A DNA stretch of 64,000 nucleotides from an uncultured Porphyromonadaceae bacterium. Its GTDB lineage: Bacteria > Bacteroidota > Bacteroidia > Bacteroidales > Muribaculaceae. Below are positions 34,922-42,317 of the stretch, piece after piece. Made by a program: the position numbers and the translations under genes. The notes beneath the pieces were generated by a model. It was not told the origin of the DNA. It worked only from the letters and a program-made list of their open reading frames with translations, and made no database searches. How positions within the stretch are numbered: the stretch's first letter is position 1; each line of letters begins with the position of its first letter. The stretch is taken from contig CAMWRH010000006.1 in the NCBI GenBank assembly GCA_947176605.1, positions 1 through 64,000 on the forward strand, written 5' to 3'.

Positions 34922-36001
34922 ATGAAGAAACACAATTTCTATGCAGGCCCCTGCATCCTGAGTGAGTACACAATCAAGAATACTGCCGAGGCGGTGATCA
35001 ACTTCGCCGACATGGGTCTGTCGATTCTTGAGATATCGCACCGCAGCAAGCAGTTCCAGGCTGTAGTAGACGAGGCAGTGGCTCTCGTGAAAGAACTTCT
35101 TGAGGTGCCCGAAGGTTATTCGGTGCTCTTCCTCGGTGGCGGCGCATCGCTGCAGTTCGCCATGTCGGCCATGAACTTCCTCAACACCAAAGCCGCCTAT
35201 CTCGACACAGGCGTATGGGCATCCAAAGCCATCAAGGAGGCCAAACTCTTCGGCGAGGTAGATGTAGTGGCATCATCCAAAGATAAGAACTACAACTATA
35301 TTCCCAAAGACTTCGAGAGCAAGGTTCCCGCCGACGTCGACTACTTCCACTATACCTCCAACAACACCATCTACGGCACCGAAATCCGCCGCGATCCCGA
35401 TGTGCCCTGCCGCATGATCTGCGACATGAGCTCCGATATCTTCTCACGTCCCGTCGACGTGTCGAAGTACGACCTCATCTACGCCGGCGCACAGAAGAAC
35501 CTCGCCCCCTCCGGCGTGACTATCTGCATCGTCAAGGACAGCGCCCTTGGCCACGTAGACCGCGTGATACCCACAATGCTGAAGTATCAGACTCATGTCG
35601 ACAAAGGCTCGATGTTCAACACACCCCCGGTGCTCCCCATCTACGCAGCCCTTCAGACCCTCAAATACTACAAGAGCCTCGGCGGACTGCGTGAGATCGA
35701 AAAGATGGACATCGCCAAAGCCGAGAAACTCTACGACGCCATCGACAACAGCAAGATGTTTGTGGCCACAGTCCCCGGCAAGGAAGACCGCTCGATCATG
35801 AACGTATGCTTCGTGATGAAACCCGAATACAAGGAACTTGAGAAAGACTTCTTCGACTTCGCCACCTCCAAGGGTATGGTAGGCATCAAGGGTCACCGCG
35901 ATGTAGGCGGTTTCCGCGCCTCCCTCTACAACGCCCTCCCCATGGAGAGCGTAGAGGCTCTGGTAGAGTGCATGAAGGAGTATGAGGCTCTCCACGCCTG
36001 A
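34922..36001 (+). CDS. serC: Phosphoserine aminotransferase
   Basis: This PLP enzyme (359 residues, full length) converts 3-phosphohydroxypyruvate and glutamate into phosphoserine, the second step of serine synthesis. It may also act in PLP biosynthesis. The fold-type I features are present: the N-terminal FYAGPCILS, the GGGASLQF phosphate-binding loop and the PLP lysine in [12 protein letters not shown]. The C-terminal FRASLYNA motif is typical. It is paired with serA 141 bases downstream, and its leader may be regulatory. Confidence 0.96.
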   Translation: MKKHNFYAGPCILSEYTIKNTAEAVINFADMGLSILEISHRSKQFQAVVDEAVALVKELLEVPEGYSVLFLGGGASLQFAMSAMNFLNTKAAYLDTGVWASKAIKEAKLFGEVDVVASSKDKNYNYIPKDFESKVPADVDYFHYTSNNTIYGTEIRRDPDVPCRMICDMSSDIFSRPVDVSKYDLIYAGAQKNLAPSGVTICIVKDSALGHVDRVIPTMLKYQTHVDKGSMFNTPPVLPIYAALQTLKYYKSLGGLREIEKMDIAKAEKLYDAIDNSKMFVATVPGKEDRSIMNVCFVMKPEYKELEKDFFDFATSKGMVGIKGHRDVGGFRASLYNALPMESVEALVECMKEYEALHA

Positions 36002-36142
36002 TCCGAAGGCCCCGGAGACACTCGACATAAAGAATCATAAATGATATAATCCGTGATATAATCCGCCTGTGGATAGGGGAGGGCCGGTCATGACCTTCTC
36101 CTCATCCATGCGGAAGATGTCAGGATAAAAAACCAAGACGAA

Positions 36143-37060
36143 ATGAAGATTCTTGTTTTTACAGAGAAACCGTTTGCCGCAAATGCAGTAAAGGCAATTG
36201 AAAATACAGTCAACGCATCGGGCAACGACCTCGAGCTCGTGGAGCGCGGCACACGCGCCGACCTCCTTGAGGCCGTCAAGGATGCCGAGGGACTGATCGT
36301 GCGCAGCGACGTGATTGATGCCGAAGTAATGGCCGCAGCCCCGAAACTGAAGGTAATCGTACGCGCCGGCGCCGGCTACGACAACATCGACCTCGCAGCA
36401 GCCACAGAGCGTGGCATCTGCGTGATGAACACCCCCGGCCAGAACTCCAACGCCGTGGCCGAACTCGTATTCGGCATGGTGGTGATGATGTGCCGCAACC
36501 AGTACAACGGCACCTCCGGCAGCGAACTGAAAGGTAAATCACTCGGCATCTACGCCTTCGGTCAGGTAGGGCGCAACGTGGCCCGCATCGCCAAAGGGTT
36601 TGACATGAAAGTCGAGGCCCTCGACAAATTCGTGCCCGATGCAGTGATGGAGGGAGAAGGTGTGAAACCCGTACACGATGTGAAAGAGCTCTTCGCCAAC
36701 AATCACTTCGTATCGCTCCACATCCCCGCCACACCCGAGACAAAGAACTCCATCGGCTACGAGCTCGTGATGCTCATGCCGAAGGGTGGCGTATTGGTCA
36801 ACACAGCCCGCAAGGAAGTGATCGACGAGGCCGGCCTGATGAAAGCGCTCGAAGAGCGTCCCGACCTCCGCTACGTATCCGACATACGTCCGGCAGCCGC
36901 TGAGGAATTCGAGAAGAAATTTGCAGCCCGCTGCTTCTTCACCCCCAAGAAGATGGGTGCGCAGACAGCCGAGGCCAACTTCAACGCCGGCGTAGCCGCC
37001 GCCGAGCAGGCTATCGCCTACCTCAAGGACGGCTGGAACAAATTCCAGGTCAATAAGTAA
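36143..37060 (+). CDS. serA: D-3-phosphoglycerate dehydrogenase, short Lys-type
   Basis: This NAD-dependent enzyme catalyses the first step of serine synthesis. At 305 residues it is the short form without regulatory ACT or ASB domains. The Rossmann motif is IYAFGQVGRNVA, and the catalytic Arg region contains LVNTARKEVIDE. At the position of the usual catalytic His (the P-H-x-G-A motif) there is Lys270 (PKKMGAQT), the feature of Lys-type enzymes described from Entamoeba and anaerobes. It is encoded directly after serC, so substrate and product are shared. Confidence 0.92.
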   Translation: MKILVFTEKPFAANAVKAIENTVNASGNDLELVERGTRADLLEAVKDAEGLIVRSDVIDAEVMAAAPKLKVIVRAGAGYDNIDLAAATERGICVMNTPGQNSNAVAELVFGMVVMMCRNQYNGTSGSELKGKSLGIYAFGQVGRNVARIAKGFDMKVEALDKFVPDAVMEGEGVKPVHDVKELFANNHFVSLHIPATPETKNSIGYELVMLMPKGGVLVNTARKEVIDEAGLMKALEERPDLRYVSDIRPAAAEEFEKKFAARCFFTPKKMGAQTAEANFNAGVAAAEQAIAYLKDGWNKFQVNK

Positions 37061-37087
37061 AATCCCTGTTTTTATACTCAACACTCA

Positions 37088-37130
37088 GATGGCCGGGCGG
37101 GACGCATCCCTCCGGCCATCACTCTTTATC
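37088..37130 (+). terminator. serC-serA terminator
   Basis: GATGGCCGG (37088-37096) pairs with CCGGCCATC (37112-37120), with further GGGA/TCCC pairing in the loop. ACTCTTTATC follows. It lies 28 bases past serA. Confidence 0.75.
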
Positions 37131-37173
37131 TATCGCGACTGCCCGAGGGGAATTGGAGAATGGTAACGGAGGT

Positions 37174-37204
37174 TTTGCCGTTTGGAGAAAATTTGTTAAT
37201 TTTG
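37174..37204 (+). promoter_or_regulatory. Promoter of the DUF3791/DUF3990 module
   Basis: TTTG (37174-37177), a 19-base spacer and TAATTTTG (37197-37204) form a full match. It lies inside any longer reading frame starting at 37153, so it fixes the first gene's start at the ATG at 37270. Confidence 0.8.
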
Positions 37205-37269
37205 CAAGTGTCTGTCTGAACGGCAAACCGTTTTTGCAGGCAGAGATAAGATTCAATAACTACAGCCGT

Positions 37270-37521
37270 ATGAGAGAGGGTAATGACAAGATATACAGTT
37301 CGGCATACAGTGGAGACGATTCAATACCGGTGTATGTGGCGTTTGCCATTGAACAGTATAAGCATCATAAAGGGATTTCCGGAGAGGAGGCGATGGAGAT
37401 ACTCTCTGAAGCAGGAGTGCTTGAGCACCTTGCAGAGTTTTATGATGTGATGCATCAGCATGGAGCAAAGTGGCTTATGGAAGAGATTGATCATCTAATG
37501 GAATTTAGTAAAAAGGGATGA
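37270..37521 (+). CDS. DUF3791-like small protein, first gene of module
   Basis: This is an 83-residue helical protein from the ATG at 37270, chosen because the promoter box ends at 37204. The segment FAIEQYKHHKGISGEE, the following helix and the EFYDVMHQHGAKWLMEEID motif match small DUF3791-type proteins known to accompany DUF3990 genes. Its stop overlaps the start of the next gene (ATGA), so translation is coupled. Inference: it may neutralise or help the ADP-ribosyltransferase-like product that follows. Composition is AT-richer than serC-serA. Confidence 0.7.
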   Translation: MREGNDKIYSSAYSGDDSIPVYVAFAIEQYKHHKGISGEEAMEILSEAGVLEHLAEFYDVMHQHGAKWLMEEIDHLMEFSKKG

Positions 37522-38009
37522 AGCAGATATTATATCATGGGGGAAGCCATATAATCGTGCGGCCTGAGATTCGGGAGCCTCAACGGACCTTAGACTTCGG
37601 CAAAGGGTTCTATCTTACCACTTCAAAGCTACAGGCTGAGAGGTGGGTGAAAAACAGATTGCTTGCACCTCAGGCTGAGGGATACGTCAATACATACTCT
37701 TTTGACCGTCCGTCGGCTGTAGGGCAGTTGAAGGTGAGAATATTTGAGGATGCTGATGAAGAATGGGTAGATTTCGTATTGGCCAACCGTATGATTGACG
37801 GGTTTTCACATGATTACGATATTGTCATAGGACCGGTTGCCGATGACCGCGTCTACACTCAGTTTTCTCTTTTTGAGCAGGGTGTAATAAGTAAAGAAAC
37901 ATTAATACGAGAATTGAAAACATATCGTCTTGTTGACCAATATCTCTTTCATACCGAGAATGCGTTACCGTATCTGAAGTTTATATCACATTATGTTGTA
38001 AGGAAATGA
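37518..38009 (+). CDS. DUF3990-type ADP-ribosyltransferase-fold protein
   Basis: This 163-residue protein begins LYHGGS. The LDFGKGFYLTTSKLQAERWV stretch (25-44) is the signature of DUF3990, assigned to the ADP-ribosyltransferase superfamily. The candidate H-Y-[E/D] triad is His7, Tyr32 and an acidic residue in the SHDYDIVIGPVADD loop (98-111). No signal peptide or delivery domain is seen, so it should act inside the producing cell. It overlaps both neighbours by four bases (ATGA). It is a likely toxin or host-modifying effector of a three-gene module, but NAD-dependent activity is not shown. Confidence 0.75.
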   Translation: MKQILYHGGSHIIVRPEIREPQRTLDFGKGFYLTTSKLQAERWVKNRLLAPQAEGYVNTYSFDRPSAVGQLKVRIFEDADEEWVDFVLANRMIDGFSHDYDIVIGPVADDRVYTQFSLFEQGVISKETLIRELKTYRLVDQYLFHTENALPYLKFISHYVVRK

Positions 38010-38221
38010 AAACGATTACTGCCGATACCCTGTACCTTATTTTACCCGGGAAGGTAAGTCAGTTATCAATGCTGATAGCACGGAAAACCGGGATATCCAT
38101 TCTTGATGCCATAAGGAAGGTGTACAGATCAAATACCTATCGGGATCTGTCGAAAGAGGAGACTAAACTTTGGCATCTCGGTCCGATCGCTCTGTATGAA
38201 TACTTTCAAGAGCATAAGTAA
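38006..38221 (+). CDS. Small protein, third gene of the DUF3990 module
   Basis: This 71-residue protein has no family I can name with confidence. Features are a helical N-terminus, ISILDAIRKVYRSNTYRDL, then EETKLWHLGPIALYEYF, which recall small Asp/Glu-rich partner proteins found beside DUF3990 genes. Its start overlaps the DUF3990 stop (ATGA), and its TAA stop (38219-38221) lies in the first bases of the dispersed repeat AAGTGTTCAAAT. It is an antitoxin candidate alongside the first gene (inference). Confidence 0.6.
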   Translation: MKTITADTLYLILPGKVSQLSMLIARKTGISILDAIRKVYRSNTYRDLSKEETKLWHLGPIALYEYFQEHK

Positions 38222-38232
38222 GTGTTCAAATT
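38213..38232 (+). repeat. Dispersed repeat (copy C)
   Basis: CATAAGTAAGTGTTCAAATT here is identical over 20 bases to the minus strand of 44-63 and shares the core with both ends of the 174-bp element at 21.6 kb. It overlaps the stop codon of the third module gene. No inverted partner is found within the next kilobase. Confidence 0.6.
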
Positions 38233-38332
38233 AATGTCACTAAAATAAGTATTTCCAATAACTCAGATAGGTGAAATATCGCCTTCTTTCGGTGTTAATC
38301 TGCTCCTATATTAGGGGTCACCCGGTAGAAGT

Positions 38333-38360
38333 GTTAGGCTTTAGGAGTTAGGCTTTAGGC
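38333..38360 (+). repeat. 14-bp tandem duplication
   Basis: Two tandem copies of GTTAGGCTTTAGGA (the second ending in C) lie at the left edge of the palindrome-rich island. Confidence 0.7.
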
Positions 38361-38365
38361 TTCCC

Positions 38366-38640
38366 TAACCGCGGAGCGGTTACATGGCCTGTTAACCGTA
38401 TCGGCTGCCCGGCGTAGCCGAAGCAGCCTGTGCGCGGATACTGGCCCTCTCTCTCTTCTTTGTCGCGGAGCGACAACACTATACGTCGAGGCGTGGACTG
38501 TAAATTGTAAGACCCCCCGCTGTCGCGAAGCGACAGCGGGGGAGGGGTAGAGAGGGGATATGCAGTCCGCGCACATACAGCTTGGGCTACGCCCAGCTGT
38601 ATGTACGCGGTTAACAGGCCATGAAACCGCTCCGCGGTTA
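38366..38640. repeat. Palindrome-rich island framed by 33-bp inverted repeats
   Basis: 33-bp inverted repeats (38366-38398 and 38608-38640) differ at a single position. Between and within them are nested hairpins with tri-base loops (CCGC-gga-GCGG, GTCGC-gga-GCGAC, GCTGTCGC-gaa-GCGACAGC), a CAGCTTGGGCTACGCCCAGCTG hairpin, and a GTGCGCGGA/TCCGCGCAC pair. A further GTGCGCGGATA is just outside. No gene fits. It resembles REP/BIME-like intergenic elements. Confidence 0.7.
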
Positions 38641-38830
38641 TCGCTCCTTCCCGCTGATTGTGCGCGGATATACACCCACTCTGCCACAAGGCTCATTAAG
38701 TAATACCGTAACTATTTTGGGCGACATACTTAATTAAGAAAAATATCCATCTAAGACCGCTTTAAAACATTGCGGCTGATTGCGGAAGTATGATGGTATG
38801 AGGGGAAGGTAAGGTGGGGGTGAAATCCGA
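38641..38830. other. Intergenic remainder between palindrome island and tpiA promoter
   Basis: No gene is supported. It contains a diverged copy (about 38754-38766) of the AGACCGCTT-containing repeat seen at 83-97 and 21899-21913, and nothing else recognisable. Confidence 0.4.
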
Positions 38831-38862
38831 TTTGCGAATGTCGGGGAAAATCATTAACTTTG
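38831..38862 (+). promoter_or_regulatory. Promoter of tpiA
   Basis: TTTG (38831-38834), a 20-base spacer and TAACTTTG (38855-38862) match the Bacteroidetes consensus. The leader of about 135 bases to tpiA is GC-rich and self-complementary (GGCGGAGC near its start with GCTCCGCC near 38950). Confidence 0.75.
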
Positions 38863-39002
38863 CTTGTTGGAATACGGCGGAGCTGCCGCAGCGTCAGCCG
38901 ACGGTGCGCGTGGCGCACCGGATTCCGCATCTGTAGCGGTGCCCCGGTGGCTCCGCCAAAGAAATAACGACTGATATAAATTCTACAATATCATCTTAAG
39001 TT

Positions 39003-39758
39003 ATGAGAAAAAACATTGTTGCAGGCAACTGGAAAATGAACACAACCCTCGAAGAGGGTGTGGAACTTGCCGATCAGGTGAATACCCTCCTGCAGGGTAA
39101 GGAGAAGAACTGCGACGTAGTGATCTGCGTCCCCTTCACCCACCTCACATCAGTCAACGCCGTAATCGACCAGAATCTGGTAGGTCTTGGCGCGGAGAAC
39201 TGCTCCGAGCACGAGAAAGGCGCCTACACAGGCGAGGTATCCGCCGCTATGGTGAAGAGCACAGGCGCAAGCCACGTGATCCTCGGTCACAGCGAGCGTC
39301 GCCAGTACTTCGGCGAGAACAATGCCCAGCTGCTCGAAAAGACAAAACAGGCCCTCAAGAACGGTCTGACTCCCATCTTCTGCGTGGGTGAGGTGCTCGA
39401 AGAGCGCGAGAACGGCACATACAACGACGTAGTGGCATCGCAGACAGAGGCACTCTTCGAACTCTCTGCCGACGACTTCGGCAAGATCGTGATTGCCTAC
39501 GAACCCGTATGGGCCATCGGCACCGGCAAGACAGCCACAGCCGAGCAGGCACAGGACATGCACGCCCACATCCGCCAGGTGATAGCCGACAAATACGGTA
39601 AGGAAGTGGCCGACAACACATCCATCCTTTACGGCGGCAGCTGCAAGCCCTCCAACGCCAAGGAACTCTTCGCCAAGCCCGACGTAGACGGCGGTCTGAT
39701 CGGCGGCGCAGCCCTCGACGCAGAATCCTTCATGGGTATCGTAGAGGCCTTCAATTGA
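39003..39758 (+). CDS. tpiA: Triosephosphate isomerase
   Basis: This glycolytic enzyme interconverts dihydroxyacetone phosphate and glyceraldehyde 3-phosphate. At 251 residues it is full length. The active-site elements are all present: N9-x-K11 in GNWKMN, the catalytic His in ILGHSERR, the catalytic Glu in [14 protein letters not shown] (with the flexible loop), and the phosphate-binding YGGS and GLIGGAAL segments. It has its own promoter and a terminator 17 bases downstream. Confidence 0.97.
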   Translation: MRKNIVAGNWKMNTTLEEGVELADQVNTLLQGKEKNCDVVICVPFTHLTSVNAVIDQNLVGLGAENCSEHEKGAYTGEVSAAMVKSTGASHVILGHSERRQYFGENNAQLLEKTKQALKNGLTPIFCVGEVLEERENGTYNDVVASQTEALFELSADDFGKIVIAYEPVWAIGTGKTATAEQAQDMHAHIRQVIADKYGKEVADNTSILYGGSCKPSNAKELFAKPDVDGGLIGGAALDAESFMGIVEAFN

Positions 39759-39774
39759 TATTCTACCGATAAGT

Positions 39775-39823
39775 CTCCTGCATGGCGGAGCTCCGGCTTC
39801 TGCCATGCGGGAGTATCTTTTTT
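39775..39823 (+). terminator. tpiA terminator
   Basis: CTCCTGCATGGC-x-GA pairs with TCTGCCATGCGGGAG and is followed by TATCTTTTTTCTC. It ends 25 bases before the ATG of the SPOR-domain gene. Confidence 0.8.
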
Positions 39824-39847
39824 CTCTGACACATCCGATTGACAGAC

Positions 39848-40399
39848 ATGACAAAATCCGGACTCATCAGTTCACTACGCTACATATTTCCGGCCCTCAT
39901 GCTGATGCTGATGCCTATGGCGGCCACGGCGCAGACCGAGGCCCCGGCCGACTCCGACAGCGTGGCGGCACCGAATGTGATACAGCGCATCATCGACTCA
40001 TCCGACGGCAACGTGGAGATACTGATCGACGATGACCTGATGGAGAAAATCCTCACTCCCCCCACATCGCATAAAAAAGCCTCCACCGGCAGCCGAAATA
40101 CGATGAAGCCCGGTATCAACAAAGTGTCGGGCTACCGCATACAGGTATTCAGCGACGGACGCAACCAGCACAGCCTCGAATCCCGTGCCCGTGCCCGTGG
40201 CAACGCCATCACCGCCAGATTCCCGAAATACCGCGGACAGGTGTACACCTTCTCCTCCGCCCCCAACTGGTATACCCGCGTAGGCAACTTCCAGACCGCC
40301 TCCGAGGCCAGCGAAGCCCTGGTGGAACTGCGCCGCAGTTTCCCGTCGTTTGCCGACGAGATGCGCGTAGTGAAATGTCAGATTATAGTAGTGAAGTAA
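39848..40399 (+). CDS. Secreted SPOR-domain protein
   Basis: The ATG at 39848 gives 183 residues. An upstream in-frame TTG at 39839 is less likely. A signal peptide (YIFPALMLMLMPMAATAQ) precedes a linker and a C-terminal SPOR domain from about residue 95 on (SGYRIQVFSDG to CQIIVVK), which binds denuded peptidoglycan glycan. A periplasmic wall-associated role is expected. The tpiA-SPOR-folE order recurs in Bacteroidales, as far as I recall. It ends seven bases before folE. Confidence 0.85.
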   Translation: MTKSGLISSLRYIFPALMLMLMPMAATAQTEAPADSDSVAAPNVIQRIIDSSDGNVEILIDDDLMEKILTPPTSHKKASTGSRNTMKPGINKVSGYRIQVFSDGRNQHSLESRARARGNAITARFPKYRGQVYTFSSAPNWYTRVGNFQTASEASEALVELRRSFPSFADEMRVVKCQIIVVK

Positions 40400-40406
40400 G
40401 TAAATT

Positions 40407-40991
40407 ATGGCAAGAAAAGAGACCCACAATCCGCAGCTCACCGAACAGATTGCCTGGCACTACCGCGAGATACTCCGCCTCATCGGGGAGGATCCCGACC
40501 GCGAGGGACTTGTAAAGACCCCCATGCGCGCCGCAAAGGCCCTGATTGACATCACGCAGGGTTACCGCGTCGACCCGATGGAGATCGCCCGCAAGGCAGT
40601 GTTCGAACATGCCGGGTCGCAGATTGTGATAGTCAAGGATATAGAGTTCTACAGCATGTGCGAGCACCATATCCTCCCCTTCTTCGGCAAAGTATCCATA
40701 GGCTACATCCCCAAAGGGAAGATGATCGGACTCTCGAAACTGGCCCGCATTGTCGACAACTTCGCCCGCCGCCTGCAGGTGCAGGAGCGCCTCACGGCGC
40801 AGGTATGCCGCCTGCTTGGCGAAGCGTTGCCCAACGAAGGGGTGATAGTGGCCTGCGAGGCCGAGCACCTCTGCATGAAGATGCGTGGTGTTGAAAAACA
40901 GGATGCCGCCACAGTCACATTCGACTATAGCGGCAGATTCTGCGACGACGCGGCGTTGCGTCAGGAATTCATGCGCCTCTGCGGAATGTGA
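40407..40991 (+). CDS. folE: GTP cyclohydrolase I
   Basis: This enzyme converts GTP to 7,8-dihydroneopterin triphosphate, the first step of folate and other pterin synthesis (194 residues). The zinc ligands are Cys85, His88 (FYSMCEHH) and Cys156 (EAEHLCMKMRG). The ILPFFGKVSIGYIP and LSKLARI segments are family signatures. It follows the SPOR gene directly and is likely co-transcribed. Confidence 0.96.
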   Translation: MARKETHNPQLTEQIAWHYREILRLIGEDPDREGLVKTPMRAAKALIDITQGYRVDPMEIARKAVFEHAGSQIVIVKDIEFYSMCEHHILPFFGKVSIGYIPKGKMIGLSKLARIVDNFARRLQVQERLTAQVCRLLGEALPNEGVIVACEAEHLCMKMRGVEKQDAATVTFDYSGRFCDDAALRQEFMRLCGM

Positions 40992-41074
40992 TATCCGCAA
41001 AGGCGCAAATACATATCATAGATAGTTCACACTACACGGGCGATTATTCGCCTGCGGTGCAGACGAGTGACCGG

Positions 41075-41977
41075 TTATTTCCGGGAATTGCTTACCGTGG
41101 CACCGCTCGACTTATCTATATTGGCCGTCTTGGCGCAGATTCTCACCGAACTGCCCGAAGAGGCATCCACATTGGCAGTATCGAGAGAAAAAGAAGAAGC
41201 GTGGAGAGTGCCGGCACTTGACGTCTCGAAATTGCCGGTAGTGCCCTGGCCGGTAAGACTGACCGTAGCCGACGACGACACCTCGGCATTCATCGAGGTG
41301 CACTTAATGTCGGTCATTACCACATTGGAAGCCGAAGTCGCTTCGATATTGGCGGATGTCGCATTGGCCAGACTCACGAAAACAGAAGACGCACTCGATG
41401 TTTCGATATTAAGGTGCGGAGTGATTATCCCCGACAGCGACACCGATGAGGCCGAACTCGTCTCCACCTTCAGACCGTTGGGGCAGTCGAGTTCACCCTT
41501 ATGGCTGAACGAAGCGGCCGACGAGAAGTCGAGACTCCTCAGTTGAGGAGAGGTCACCGTGATTTCCACATCCCCTTGATTCAAGTTAAACCGACTGCGC
41601 CCCTGCGGGCCGAAATCTATGTAGGCTTTCAGTTTACTCCCGCTCACCGACACCTTCACATAAGGCATCACATCGGCCGGAGCCGTGATTTCCACCGGCT
41701 TCAGCGCACCCTGCGTGTACACCACAGCCACAGCGCAACCCGCATCAATCTTATCGAAATTCGCCACCTTTACACTTTTCGTGGTCAGTTCGGCAATACC
41801 GCGCGATGAGTTGGAATCCGGATTCGGATCCGGATGACGTTTATTCATGCTTTTCACCTTCTTTGCCACCGCCTCCGATGTAAATCCGGCGTGAGAGGCC
41901 GAGATAAACAGCCCCGTCATGGCCCCCACGGAGAGCACCGAAGCCAGAGCCAATACTCCAATAAGTCTCTTGTTCAT
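41075..41977 (-). CDS. Secreted DUF2807 (GIN-domain) beta-helix protein
   Basis: This 300-residue exported protein has an N-terminal hydrophobic segment (LIGVLALASVLSVGAMTGLFI). A head-GIN/DUF2807 domain follows, with typical short repeats rich in Ser/Ala such as ETSSASSVSLSG and ATSASNVVM, spaced about 20 residues and predicted to form a right-handed beta-helix. Family members are called putative auto-transporter adhesins, but no function is proven. It is convergent with folE and stands alone. A near-consensus -7 box (TAATTTAG, minus strand) is at 42081-42088. Confidence 0.85.
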   Translation of the reverse strand: MNKRLIGVLALASVLSVGAMTGLFISASHAGFTSEAVAKKVKSMNKRHPDPNPDSNSSRGIAELTTKSVKVANFDKIDAGCAVAVVYTQGALKPVEITAPADVMPYVKVSVSGSKLKAYIDFGPQGRSRFNLNQGDVEITVTSPQLRSLDFSSAASFSHKGELDCPNGLKVETSSASSVSLSGIITPHLNIETSSASSVFVSLANATSANIEATSASNVVMTDIKCTSMNAEVSSSATVSLTGQGTTGNFETSSAGTLHASSFSLDTANVDASSGSSVRICAKTANIDKSSGATVSNSRK

Positions 41978-42123
41978 AAGTCAATATAGTTTTATGGAAA
42001 TCCCGCGTTCCCGAGAACGGTTAAGGCAGCAACCGGCCATAGAAAGGTGCGTCAGGAAATCCTGAGTGATGAATCTGCCGCTAAATTAAACAAAAATTCT
42101 CAAATATCAAAACAAAATTTCAA

Positions 42124-42294
42124 GTCGGACAGGTCAGACAAGTCAGACAAGTCGGACAGGTCAGACAGGTCAGACAAGTCAGACAAGTCGGACAGGTCAG
42201 ACAGGTCGGACAGGTCAGACAGGTCGGACAGGTCAGACAGGTCGGACAGGTCAGACAGGTCAGACAAGTCAGACAGGTCCGACCGGTCCGACCG
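42124..42294. repeat. 19-copy 9-bp minisatellite
   Basis: Nineteen tandem units of GTC[A/G]GACA[G/A] are present, the last two reading GTCCGACCG. The 9-base period leaves frames open on both strands, reading Ser-Asp-Arg/Lys on plus and Ser-Asp-Leu on minus. It lies between the transporter stop and the upstream region of the DUF2807 gene, so it is non-coding by position. Confidence 0.9.
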
Positions 42295-42299
42295 GTCCC

Positions 42300-42317
42300 G
42301 ACCAATCATTATTGGTC
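42300..42317 (-). terminator. Hairpin across the transporter stop codon
   Basis: GACCAAT-catt-ATTGGTC forms a 7-bp stem that includes the last codons and stop of the MFS gene. There is no T-tract, and the minisatellite follows directly. Confidence 0.4.

Noticed and set aside
37153..37269. N-terminal extension of the first DUF3990-module gene from a TTG start
   Set aside because: A full-consensus promoter (37174-37204) lies inside it, so it is upstream of the transcript.
38348..38696. Two overlapping minus-strand frames in the palindrome island
   Set aside because: They run through the inverted repeats and read low-complexity Ser/Arg/Pro sequence with no start context.
34476..42294. Tandem arrays at 34.5 and 42.2 kb as CRISPR
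   Set aside because: Units of 7 and 9 bases without unique spacers, and no cas genes.
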